The notes: generated by a model not told the origin, from the letters alone. A stretch of 7,291 nucleotides of DNA from Dysgonamonadaceae bacterium (GCA_031260235.1 JAIRKG010000135.1:1-7291); one strand, 5' to 3'. Numbered from the stretch's first letter, positions 1-7,098 are shown. A program made the numbers and translations.

Positions 1-21
1 AAAAAAACAATCAATCGGTAA

Positions 22-1329
22 ATGGCAAAAAACAGAAAAAAAAAGAAAGCCCCGGTGGTGCACCGGTCGGCAGCCACGGCGACTAAACCGTCCAAATCTT
101 TTTTGGACGCGCATTTGGCCATGCTGCGGCGTATTCTCCGCGCAACGGGCGAGGACCCTGCGGCGCTTGATGTTTTCACCAAACGCCAGAAGCAGGAATT
201 TTTCCGTGTTGTATCGATGCCGCCCCGTGTGGCTGCTATGCGTGGATACATGGTGCCGCGTCCTTTTATCCGGTATGTACAGGATATGCTGATTAAGTAT
301 TTGAAAAGGAAATATTTTAACGAAAAAGAGGGTATAACCTGGATGGATATGGCAACTACCGGATTCTCGGTGTTTTATGCTTTTAACATAGTTTCATTCC
401 GTCCCCTGTTTTCGGAACAGCAATGGGAAGTGGTTAGACGAATAAACAGGACGTTTGAAAAACAAAATATCTATATAAAGCTTTTTGACGAAATAACCTC
501 CTGGATTAGAACTTCGCTGATGATGCTCTCCCAACCGGCATTCCGCATCTACGGATTTGAAATGAGCAAATCGCAACAGGTGGGGTCAATCGGGTTCTGC
601 CAAATGATATATATCGTGACGCATGAAAGCCAGTCGATTCTTTTCAACTACCACAATATGGAACGAAGGGCGTATCGCATGGCTATCGGGAGGTGTATGA
701 ACCTGCCTTACAAGGGCGCTACCATTTCGATAAAAAAACTGTATCCGAACATAGAGAAGGACCGGATGCTGGATATTTACATACAGTCACATGCCATTTT
801 CCGTTTCAAGGAGCGTATTGACATGATTGATCCTGTATTGAGGAATCAGTTTTTCGTCTTTTCGCTGATGTTTAAGCAAGTTGTAGTAACCGGATCTGCA
901 GGCTTGCCGCTGATCTCCTGTATCGCGCCCGTCGAAGGAGTTGACGACAAGCCGATCGGCTATTTTGTGCCTACGGTAGACAATGACAATCTGCTGGTGC
1001 TGACGATCCTGCCGCTACTCAGCCAAAGTGTACCCGAAGGGCGTATCCTGTATGAACGGCTGCATCTTTCCACGAGTGATTTGAAATATCTGGGGATGGA
1101 CAAATTGAGTTTCTTCTGCGACGTGGATATAGCACAAATACCCGCCCTGAAACGGGTTTTGTTTGACGAACTGCATTTGGAATATATCCGCGTTATGTAT
1201 AGCCGGATCAAGGAAACGGACAGAGATGCGCCGTTTGACGAAACGAAAACGCTGTTTGTGAAAAACTTTTTCCTGAAACAGGAAGAATATATGCAACTCA
1301 CTTCGAATGAGATTCCCGAATCTTTATGA
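22..1329 (+). CDS. Conserved-looking protein of unknown function, 435 aa
   Basis: I do not recognise the family. The product is 435 residues and looks soluble: no signal peptide and no clear membrane span. It opens with a very basic tail (residues 2-9 include KNRKKKK), then a Ser/Thr/Ala-rich stretch to about residue 25, then mixed alpha/beta sequence rich in aromatic residues. A basic helical part (about 75-100, ending KYLKRKYF) and the segment HAIFRFKERIDMID (257-270) stand out. The latter loosely resembles the H...R..ER pattern of some RelE/DUF4258-like proteins, but this is too weak for a call. The basic start suggests nucleic-acid or ribosome contact (inference only). The ATG at 22 is the first in frame and is preceded by an A-rich leader without a clear Shine-Dalgarno. 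Its TGA shares the ATGA at 1326-1329 with the next small ORF, so it appears to head, or belong to, an operon with the micro-ORF and the DUF3822-like gene. Any promoter lies outside the window. Coding is well supported; function is open. Confidence 0.85.
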   Translation: MAKNRKKKKAPVVHRSAATATKPSKSFLDAHLAMLRRILRATGEDPAALDVFTKRQKQEFFRVVSMPPRVAAMRGYMVPRPFIRYVQDMLIKYLKRKYFNEKEGITWMDMATTGFSVFYAFNIVSFRPLFSEQQWEVVRRINRTFEKQNIYIKLFDEITSWIRTSLMMLSQPAFRIYGFEMSKSQQVGSIGFCQMIYIVTHESQSILFNYHNMERRAYRMAIGRCMNLPYKGATISIKKLYPNIEKDRMLDIYIQSHAIFRFKERIDMIDPVLRNQFFVFSLMFKQVVVTGSAGLPLISCIAPVEGVDDKPIGYFVPTVDNDNLLVLTILPLLSQSVPEGRILYERLHLSTSDLKYLGMDKLSFFCDVDIAQIPALKRVLFDELHLEYIRVMYSRIKETDRDAPFDETKTLFVKNFFLKQEEYMQLTSNEIPESL

Positions 1330-1406
1330 AAAAACTTATTCAAACGATTTTGTTCGCAGTAGTTATATTATTGATATATATGTGTATTTCAAGTATATTC
1401 AGATGA
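1326..1406 (+). CDS. Putative 26-aa single-span membrane microprotein
   Basis: A short ORF fills the space between the two larger plus-strand genes exactly. It starts at the ATG of the ATGA (1326-1329) that contains the upstream stop, and ends with the TGA of a second ATGA (1403-1406) that contains the downstream start. The product is MKKLIQTILFAVVILLIYMC followed by ISSIFR: a basic start (Lys2, Lys3), about 19 hydrophobic residues (4-22), a Cys at 20 and a terminal Arg. This is the pattern of a single transmembrane helix. A lipoprotein signal is unlikely because the residues before Cys (IYM) do not fit a lipobox and only six residues would follow. Double 4-bp overlap is a hallmark of translational coupling. 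The stretch is far more AT-rich than its neighbours and uses ATA/TTA/ATT codons, as expected for a hydrophobic peptide but also for non-coding DNA. Alternatives are a coupling device whose peptide does not matter, or the relic of a longer gene. No known family is recognised. Confidence 0.55.
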   Translation: MKKLIQTILFAVVILLIYMCISSIFR

Positions 1407-2215
1407 AAATTAATATCCCCGACAACATTGATTTGCATGTTCCGAACCGGTATATTCTTACTGTTTATGTTCATCCGGAAAAGTTTTCATTTTCGCTTCA
1501 TTGCACAAACAGTTTGGAATCCTGTTTCTTTTACAAGGTTGATACTGCCGGACAGACGGACGCTTTTTCAGCGTTTAAAGACCTGTTCTTTGACAATGAT
1601 CTCTTCGCCCTTTCGTTTCAAAAGACCTGTATACTGGACTTTTCACCGCTGTTTACATACGTTCCGGACGCAATCTATTCAGAGAAATATAAGGAAGATT
1701 ACATTAAACTTATCTTTTCGGAAAGGACGGGTGTGTTTTTGGATCATGCCGTTCCGGCGGCGAAACTCAGGGTATTGTATCCTGTTTCGGAGCCTGTCCA
1801 CAACTTTTTCGTCCGATCGTTTGACGCGCCGGAATTTGTTCACTATACGGCGCCGCTCATCACCCATTTTCATTCCCCCGATATAAAGCGCAACAGGCGG
1901 CAAATGATTGTCAATACGCATGAAAAAGGGGTTGACGTTTTTTGTTTCTCCAAAAAGTTGTTCCTGTTGGGTAATCATTTTCCCTGTGAAAAACGGCAGG
2001 ATGCGCTCTATTATATCCTTTATACATGGAAACAACTGAAACTGGACAAGTTTGCCGATTCGCTACTCGTTGCGGGCAATCCGAGCCGGGACATTGAACT
2101 AATCGACACATTGAGATTATACCTTCGGCATGTTCATCCGGCGCCTCCGATAATTCCCGACGCGGATATAACCATTCCTTTTGAAATGGCGGCGAACTTC
2201 GTTTCATTCGTTTAG
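1403..2215 (+). CDS. DUF3822-like protein, 270 aa
   Basis: The product resembles the DUF3822 family of Bacteroidota, which I recall as uncharacterised proteins with a predicted actin/Hsp70-like fold; this is recognised by eye, not by search. Supporting features are the early beta-hairpin ILTVYVHPEKFSFSLH, a central strand pair around IVNTHEKGVDVFCFSKKLFLLGNHF (followed by a tyrosine-rich helix DALYYILYTWKQL), then LLVAGNPSRDIELIDTLRLY and an ending ITIPFEMA, where the family often has a PF-type tail. No signal peptide or membrane span is seen. An upstream in-frame ATG at 1307 would add 32 residues overlapping the first gene by 23 bp. I prefer the ATG at 1403 because the family similarity begins there and its ATGA overlaps the micro-ORF stop, suggesting coupled translation without its own Shine-Dalgarno. 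In other Bacteroidota I recall this family next to rsmD; here no rsmD follows, since the next gene converges 13 bp away. The molecular function is unknown. Confidence 0.75.
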   Translation: MKINIPDNIDLHVPNRYILTVYVHPEKFSFSLHCTNSLESCFFYKVDTAGQTDAFSAFKDLFFDNDLFALSFQKTCILDFSPLFTYVPDAIYSEKYKEDYIKLIFSERTGVFLDHAVPAAKLRVLYPVSEPVHNFFVRSFDAPEFVHYTAPLITHFHSPDIKRNRRQMIVNTHEKGVDVFCFSKKLFLLGNHFPCEKRQDALYYILYTWKQLKLDKFADSLLVAGNPSRDIELIDTLRLYLRHVHPAPPIIPDADITIPFEMAANFVSFV

Positions 2216-2228
2216 GAAATAAACCGAT

Positions 2229-4025
2229 TTAATCGTCTCCGGGAAAATTGTCAACCAAAACCTCCCTGTAAGCGTTAAATATTTTCGACTTGGAAATGAA
2301 ACCCAGATATTTGCCCGCTTCATCAACAACCGGAAGATTCCACGCTTTGGTATCGTCGAAAATCCGCATGATTTTCTCCATTGGCATGGCAGTCGTGATT
2401 TTTGCAGGCGGGGAAACCATAAATTTCTTCACTCTAAAACGATCGTATAATTCCGGACGGAACATAATATTCCGAATATCGTCCAGCAAAACAATGCCCC
2501 GCAATACACTGTTATCATCCGTAACCGGAAATACATTCCTGCTCGATCTGGCAATGACTTTCACCATATCGCCCAGGGTCATCTTCGGATGCACTGCTAT
2601 AAAATCGCTTTCGATAACGGCGTCCAGCGTCAATAGAGTCAGCACCGCCCTGTCTTTCTGATGCGTCAGCAGTTCCCCTTTCTGCGCCAGCCGTATGGAA
2701 TACAGGCTGTAGCGGTCGAAACACAGAATCGTAACGTAGGCAACGAGGGAAACAATCATCAGCGGCAGGAAAAGTTCAAAGCCGCCGGTCAGTTCGGCAA
2801 TAAGGAAAACAGCCGTCAACGGGGAATGCATCACCGCCGACATCATGCCGGCCATTCCAATCAACACAAAATTTTCGCTCGGAAGATATACCGCAGGAAA
2901 CAGTTGCCCGACAGAATGTGCAAAAACGAAACCGACGATAGACCCCAAATAGAGCGAAGGCGCGAATATCCCGCCGCAACCGCCGCCGCCATTGGTCGCG
3001 CTGACGGCAAAGACCTTGGTGAAAACAATCAATGCAAGGAATAGAACCAGTCCCCAACTGTGATTCTGCAAGGGATAAAACAGACTGCCATCCATCAGAC
3101 TGTCATACTGGTTGCCGATCAGGCTGCCGATAGTATCATATCCTTCGCCATAGAGGGGCGGCAGGAGGAAAATCAGCACGCTCAGGAAAGCCGCTCCCAA
3201 CAGGAATTTCTTCCAAAGGGTTTGCATTTTACGGAAAAGCTTCTCTATACGGATGGAGATATGCGTAAAATACAGGGCTATCAAACCGCAGAGGACGCCC
3301 AATAAAAACACATAAGGAATCCGGTACATGGCGAATACTTCCGTTTGATTGAATTTGAACATTGCGTCTGTCCCCGTGAAAATATAAGAAACGCTTGCCG
3401 CTGTGATTGAAGTTGTGAGCAGCGGCAGTACCGAAGTGGTGGTCAAATCGAGCATCAGGACTTCTATCGTGAAAAGCAGCCCTGCAATCGGTGCTTTGAA
3501 AATGCCGGCTATCGCTCCCGCCGCGCCGCAGCCGACCAGAAGCATCAACGTCCGCTGATCCATCTTAAACATTCGGCCTAAATTGGAGCCTATTGCCGAA
3601 CCGGTCAATACAATCGGCGCTTCCGCCCCGACCGACCCGCCAAACCCAATTGTAATTGAGCTTGCAACGAGTGAAGACCAAAGGTTGTGTCTCTTAATCC
3701 GGCTCTTCCGCTGGGAAATGGCATACAGGATTTTGGTTACCCCGTGGCTAATGTCGTCCCTGACAATGTATTTTACGAATAAACCGGCAAGCAGGATGCC
3801 TATCACCGGATAGATCAGGTAGAAATAATTTGCTTTCGTTACACTCACGTGACCAGGGAGGAAATACTGTATCCAGTGGATTGTTTCTTTTAGCGCGACG
3901 GCGCAGAGAGATGTGCAAATGCCTATAATAAAACTTAATATCAGGATAAAATATCGTTCGTAGATGTGCTTTTCCCGCCAAAGCAGCACTTTCTCCCAAA
4001 GCGTCAAATCCCTTTCCCTGTCCAT
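2229..4025 (-). CDS. ClC-family chloride channel/transporter with two CBS domains
   Basis: Inner-membrane anion channel or exchanger of the ClC family, 598 residues. The membrane part (about 20-450) shows the family signatures: ISHGV (92-96) at the place of the GSGIP anion-filter motif; GSVGAEAP (130-137), the GxEGP motif with the external gating glutamate at Glu135; GGIFAP (351-356); and Tyr442 in SLYSIRLA, matching the central chloride-coordinating tyrosine of E. coli ClcA (Tyr445). The cytosolic tail (about 465-590) holds two CBS domains (recognisable cores NVFPVTDD...LRGIVLLDDI and NLPVVDEAGKYLGFIS), which usually bind adenine nucleotides and regulate the pore. The internal proton glutamate (Glu203 in E. 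coli) aligns with Val189 in FTIEVLM, as in eukaryotic chloride channels, so proton coupling may be absent. The ATG lies inside the preceding sugar transferase gene (22-bp overlap) and no later Met occurs before the first membrane span, so this start is likely. It is the last gene of its operon. Family certain; channel versus exchanger unresolved. Confidence 0.95.
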   Translation of the reverse strand: MDRERDLTLWEKVLLWREKHIYERYFILILSFIIGICTSLCAVALKETIHWIQYFLPGHVSVTKANYFYLIYPVIGILLAGLFVKYIVRDDISHGVTKILYAISQRKSRIKRHNLWSSLVASSITIGFGGSVGAEAPIVLTGSAIGSNLGRMFKMDQRTLMLLVGCGAAGAIAGIFKAPIAGLLFTIEVLMLDLTTTSVLPLLTTSITAASVSYIFTGTDAMFKFNQTEVFAMYRIPYVFLLGVLCGLIALYFTHISIRIEKLFRKMQTLWKKFLLGAAFLSVLIFLLPPLYGEGYDTIGSLIGNQYDSLMDGSLFYPLQNHSWGLVLFLALIVFTKVFAVSATNGGGGCGGIFAPSLYLGSIVGFVFAHSVGQLFPAVYLPSENFVLIGMAGMMSAVMHSPLTAVFLIAELTGGFELFLPLMIVSLVAYVTILCFDRYSLYSIRLAQKGELLTHQKDRAVLTLLTLDAVIESDFIAVHPKMTLGDMVKVIARSSRNVFPVTDDNSVLRGIVLLDDIRNIMFRPELYDRFRVKKFMVSPPAKITTAMPMEKIMRIFDDTKAWNLPVVDEAGKYLGFISKSKIFNAYREVLVDNFPGDD

Positions 4026-5368
4026 ATAATTCTAATCGAATAAATTAATATCTTAATATCCAACATTAAAGACATATTTTCATAATATAAAATGTCATAC
4101 GGTATACGCTCAATCATTTCGGCTATATTGCGTGCATATCCGAATTTCACCGCTCCCCACGAGGTAATGCCGGGACGCACATTGTGAAGCAAGTAAAAAT
4201 ACGGCGCCTTTTTCTCAATTTGATCAATGTAGTATTTTCTTTCCGGCCGGGGACCAACAAGCGACATATCCCCTTTCAGTATATTCCAGAACTGTGGAAG
4301 TTCGTCTAACCGGTATTTCCTCATGATTTGTCCGTATGGCGTAATTCGCCCGTCGTTTTCGGAAGAAAGTTTGGGTCCATCTTTTTCCGCATCTTCGCGC
4401 ATTGTACGGAATTTATAAATCATAAACGGCTTCCCTTGATAACCGATTCGCTCCTGTTTGATAAACACCGTACCTTTGGAATCTGCTTTTACCCTAATTG
4501 CCAAATATAAATAAACCGGCGACAAAAGTAATAAAACTATTATGGAAATCAACTTATCAAGGCTCTGCTTGATGTTTTTCTCCGCTTCGGAAAAATTATT
4601 ATCCGTAACGTCAATCAATGGAAATCCTGTGATTGTTTTTATTTTCATCCCTCCGGTCAAAAATTTGGAATAACTGAGCGGGAGTTTAATCGGTAAGTTA
4701 TACTGATACAGCGAATACAATAAATTCAACAGTTCGTTGTTGTCGTCAGAATCAATGGCGACAATCAATTCTTCCGCGTCGGCGGTTTTGATGATGTTTT
4801 TCAAATCCGAATTGACGTCTACGCATCCCTGAATGGTATAAGACATTGCAATAGCAGGTTTTTCCAGTATGGATTTGAGTTGCGCCGCTTTCCTGCCTGT
4901 TCCGAGAATCAGGGCTTTGGTTGTCCATTCCCTGCTTTTTATTTTCCCGGAGGCATGACTGGTAATAAACAGGCGAAAAATATAAGTAAAGAAAAAGGAG
5001 AAAAAGAACAGAGAGGCAAATTGTTCATAATAAATACGGATTGATTCGGATAAATTCGCCAGCAGGACGCCGAAGAAAATAAACAGCGTTCCGATTAATG
5101 CGGTTACGAATGTGTTGAAAAATTCCGCCAGCCGCGATTTGTCAAGTGTTTTGTTGTAATATCCCGAATAATAATGAAGAACCAGCCACCCGAAAGGAAT
5201 CAGGATTTGCCCTTTCACCACGTGGGTAAACGTTATGAACTTGATTAATGAAGAGAAATCGTCATGTGCAATCAAATAGTAACGGACAATATTGAACGCA
5301 AACCACGCCAAATTTGCCGCGACGTAATCTGCCAATAAATACTTAAATAACTGCCTTTTCTTTTTCAT
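4004..5368 (-). CDS. Polyprenyl-phosphate sugar-1-phosphate transferase (WcaJ/WbaP type)
   Basis: Initiating enzyme that moves a sugar-1-phosphate from a nucleotide sugar to undecaprenyl phosphate at the inner membrane, the first step of exopolysaccharide, O-antigen or glycoprotein glycan assembly. It is 454 residues, the usual size of the long WcaJ class. There are four predicted membrane spans in the first 140 residues, then a Rossmann-like domain (about 150-255, opening KALILGTGRKA). A hydrophobic re-entrant segment with the helix-breaking Ser-Pro (283-284 in LLLSPVYL) leads into the catalytic domain: QERIGYQGKPF and YKFRTM (305-323), RLDELPQ with the catalytic Asp355-Glu356 pair, GDMSLVGPRPE (367-376) and RPGITSWG (398-405). 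All key positions are intact, so it should be active; the sugar is not predictable. It starts 19 bp after the t6A gene and its end overlaps the ClC start by 22 bp, so co-transcription is likely. No capsule or glycan cluster is in view, which suggests a stand-alone housekeeping copy. Confidence 0.95.
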   Translation of the reverse strand: MKKKRQLFKYLLADYVAANLAWFAFNIVRYYLIAHDDFSSLIKFITFTHVVKGQILIPFGWLVLHYYSGYYNKTLDKSRLAEFFNTFVTALIGTLFIFFGVLLANLSESIRIYYEQFASLFFFSFFFTYIFRLFITSHASGKIKSREWTTKALILGTGRKAAQLKSILEKPAIAMSYTIQGCVDVNSDLKNIIKTADAEELIVAIDSDDNNELLNLLYSLYQYNLPIKLPLSYSKFLTGGMKIKTITGFPLIDVTDNNFSEAEKNIKQSLDKLISIIVLLLLSPVYLYLAIRVKADSKGTVFIKQERIGYQGKPFMIYKFRTMREDAEKDGPKLSSENDGRITPYGQIMRKYRLDELPQFWNILKGDMSLVGPRPERKYYIDQIEKKAPYFYLLHNVRPGITSWGAVKFGYARNIAEMIERIPYDILYYENMSLMLDIKILIYSIRIIWTGKGI

Positions 5369-5387
5369 AGTTATTATCAGTTATCAA

Positions 5388-6992
5388 CTAAAAACATTCC
5401 ATTGTGAGTTGTAATTCCGCAACCGGTTCTTTGTGAATTGATAAATTCAAATAATCAAATGTTGCCAGCGCAATCATCGCCGCATTGTCCGTCGACCAGC
5501 GCAAAGGCGGCAAACACAATTCCACCCGCATCTTTTTACAGAGTTTGGCGGCTTCTTCCCGCAACTGCGAACTTGCGGCAACGCCTCCCACAATCGCAAA
5601 CGAAAGGGAAGGATATTGCATGAGCGCCAAACGCGATTTCTTAATCAGCACGTCCATAACGGCTTGAACAAACGACGCGGCAATATCTTCATGCGGCGCA
5701 TCGGGATTCGCTTCCATATAGCGCAAAACGGCGGATTTCAAACCCGAAAACGAAAACGCCAAGCCCTTGTTTATCACCGGACGCGGAAAAGGAATCGTTG
5801 CTTTCCCCTGCCGGGCAAGTTTGTCCACGGCAGGTCCTCCGGGATAACCCAAGCCCAGCATGCGCCCCACTTTATCGTAACATTCGCCGACCGAATCGTC
5901 GGCAGTAGCGCCAAGCAGTTCTATTTCCGCCGCGCTTTTCATATAAGCCAGGAGCGTATGCCCGCCGGAAACCAGCAAAACGGTTGCCGGAAATTTTATC
6001 CGTTGCTGTTCGAGGTCGGCGCTACGGAGGTGCCCACGCAAATGATTGACGCCTATCACAGGCTTGTTCCATCCCAGACCCAAGCCTGCCGCCGCGTTCA
6101 AGCCGACAAGCAGGGAGCCGATAAGTCCCGGGCCGCGGGTAACGCCAATCGCCGTTATGTCCTGCGGCGCAATTCCGGCTATCTTAAACGCTTCGTTGAC
6201 GGCGGGCAAAATGGCAGCTATATGTGCGCGAGCCGCAAATTCCGGATAAATTCCTCCGAACTGGCTGTGTATATCCAACTGGGAAGCGACGACCGACGAG
6301 AGGATGTGCCCTTCCGAATCGACAATGGCGGCGGCCGTATCGTCGCATGAAGTTTCTATCCCTAATATTATGTTGGGTTTACCGTGAGCCATGCATCCAA
6401 TAACCCGATGGATAATTTCTTCGGAAATCAGCCCGCAACGTTCTATCTTCGGCGGATTATAGCGGCAATTAACAATCGTGGAAGGCATTTCTTTTCCCTC
6501 GCCATCTTCGACGATTAAATCGGGCATTCCGTTTAATTCCGCTAAAATATCTTTCACGCGGCCGGGAGTTTGCGCATGGCCATGCAGGTTGGCGCTCGTA
6601 ACCAGCAACGCACCCGTTTCTCGAAGGACGGAAAGCAGCAAATCGTTGTCGGGAATGCGGACGGCAATCTCGTCCCGCATTTTCAGCCAGTCTGGTTTAG
6701 CCGCCCCGTCACTGAAACCCAGCACAAAAGTAATCGCACCCGGCGTCAAATCCGATGCAAACAGTTTGCTGACACTGTCATTAATATCCACGCCAAGTTT
6801 TTCCAAATCTTCCATGCTTGCAACCATAACGGGCAAGAACATTTCGCGGGGACGCTGTTTTAATTCATAGATTTTTGCGACGGCTTTTTCGTTGTCCGGC
6901 AGGGCGGCCAGACCATATACGGTGTCGGTGGCGATGAGAATTACGCCTCCGTTTTGCAGTATTTGTATGATTTGATTTGTTTTTATTATCAT
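5388..6992 (-). CDS. tsaC-tsaD: TsaC-TsaD fusion: tRNA t6A37 biosynthesis enzyme
   Basis: One 534-residue frame joins two t6A enzymes. Residues 1-198 form a YrdC/TsaC domain, which makes threonylcarbamoyl-AMP from threonine, bicarbonate and ATP: ATDTVYGL (21-28), the KxR motif KQRP (45-48), VRIPDN (111-116), VTSAN (131-135, Ser133/Asn135) and STIVN (171-175). There is no extra Sua5 domain. Residues 201-534 form a complete TsaD/Kae1 domain, which transfers threonylcarbamoyl to A37 of ANN-decoding tRNAs: LGIETSCDDT (210-219), NHLRGH with metal ligands His317/His321, VSGGHT (341-346), GYPGGP (382-387), FSFSGLKS (413-420) and TDNAAM with Asp502, the third metal ligand. The linker is only a few residues around Met201. 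That Met (ATG at 6390-6392) is where a separate TsaD would start, but no good ribosome site precedes it. TsaB and TsaE, the usual TsaD partners, are not in the window. It is the first gene of the minus-strand operon. Both domains are certain; whether the cell makes one fused protein is likely but unproven. Confidence 0.95.
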   Translation of the reverse strand: MIIKTNQIIQILQNGGVILIATDTVYGLAALPDNEKAVAKIYELKQRPREMFLPVMVASMEDLEKLGVDINDSVSKLFASDLTPGAITFVLGFSDGAAKPDWLKMRDEIAVRIPDNDLLLSVLRETGALLVTSANLHGHAQTPGRVKDILAELNGMPDLIVEDGEGKEMPSTIVNCRYNPPKIERCGLISEEIIHRVIGCMAHGKPNIILGIETSCDDTAAAIVDSEGHILSSVVASQLDIHSQFGGIYPEFAARAHIAAILPAVNEAFKIAGIAPQDITAIGVTRGPGLIGSLLVGLNAAAGLGLGWNKPVIGVNHLRGHLRSADLEQQRIKFPATVLLVSGGHTLLAYMKSAAEIELLGATADDSVGECYDKVGRMLGLGYPGGPAVDKLARQGKATIPFPRPVINKGLAFSFSGLKSAVLRYMEANPDAPHEDIAASFVQAVMDVLIKKSRLALMQYPSLSFAIVGGVAASSQLREEAAKLCKKMRVELCLPPLRWSTDNAAMIALATFDYLNLSIHKEPVAELQLTMECF

Positions 6993-7010
6993 TATTCGTC
7001 AAATTTTCTG

Positions 7011-7018
7011 CAAAAATA
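7011..7018 (-). promoter_or_regulatory. Candidate -7 box of the tsaC-tsaD operon promoter
   Basis: Read on the minus strand this is TATTTTTG, a full match to the Bacteroidota -7 consensus TAnnTTTG, placed 19-26 nt before the start codon of the fusion gene. The transcript leader would be only about a dozen bases. No convincing TTTG (-33) element sits 19-21 nt further upstream; an A-tract occupies that spacing instead. The match could be chance in this AT-rich stretch. Confidence 0.4.
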
Positions 7019-7019
7019 A

Positions 7020-7030
7020 TTTTTTTTTTT
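7020..7030. repeat. 11-nt T/A homopolymer next to the candidate promoter
   Basis: Eleven consecutive T on the plus strand (A on the minus strand) lie directly upstream of the candidate -7 box of the t6A operon, inside what would be the -33/-7 spacer. Such tracts can bend DNA and can change length by polymerase slippage. The tract is preceded by no stem, so it is not a terminator for plus-strand transcription. Confidence 0.7.
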
Positions 7031-7098
7031 GACTTTCCCGCTTCCGGTCTTCGTGTTACTCAGGGATTAAACACCGTGTTGGCGGAATACATTTTGGT

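Noticed and set aside
960..1343. A 127-codon minus-strand frame across the end of the 435-aa gene
   Set aside because: The translation is Ser/Arg-rich low-complexity sequence without family resemblance, and it overlaps the coupled plus-strand genes.
1366..1373. TATTATTG as a -7 box for an internal promoter before the DUF3822-like gene
   Set aside because: It has one mismatch to TAnnTTTG and no -33 element at the proper distance; it is explained by AT-rich coding of the hydrophobic microprotein.
1307..1402. N-terminal extension of the DUF3822-like protein from the ATG at 1307
   Set aside because: The extra 32 residues overlap the upstream gene and the micro-ORF, show no family character, and the ATG at 1403 fits the ATGA coupling pattern better.
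1428..1886. A 152-codon plus-strand frame inside the DUF3822-like gene
   Set aside because: It is an out-of-frame reading with an Arg/Phe/Ser-biased product. The frame at 1403-2215 has balanced composition and family resemblance.
2210..2224. A five-base-pair hairpin (GTTTA, GGAAA loop, TAAAC) between the convergent genes, considered as a bidirectional terminator
   Set aside because: The stem is short and almost all A/T, overlaps the stop codon, and has no T-tract on either strand.
5616..6350. A 244-codon open frame on the plus strand, antisense to the TsaD domain
   Set aside because: It lies wholly inside a gene with complete conserved motifs on the other strand. Its translation is rich in Arg, Gln and His, with no recognisable domain, as expected of a shadow frame.
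7020..7030. The T11 run as a rho-independent terminator on the plus strand
   Set aside because: No GC-rich stem precedes it and there is no plus-strand gene upstream to terminate.
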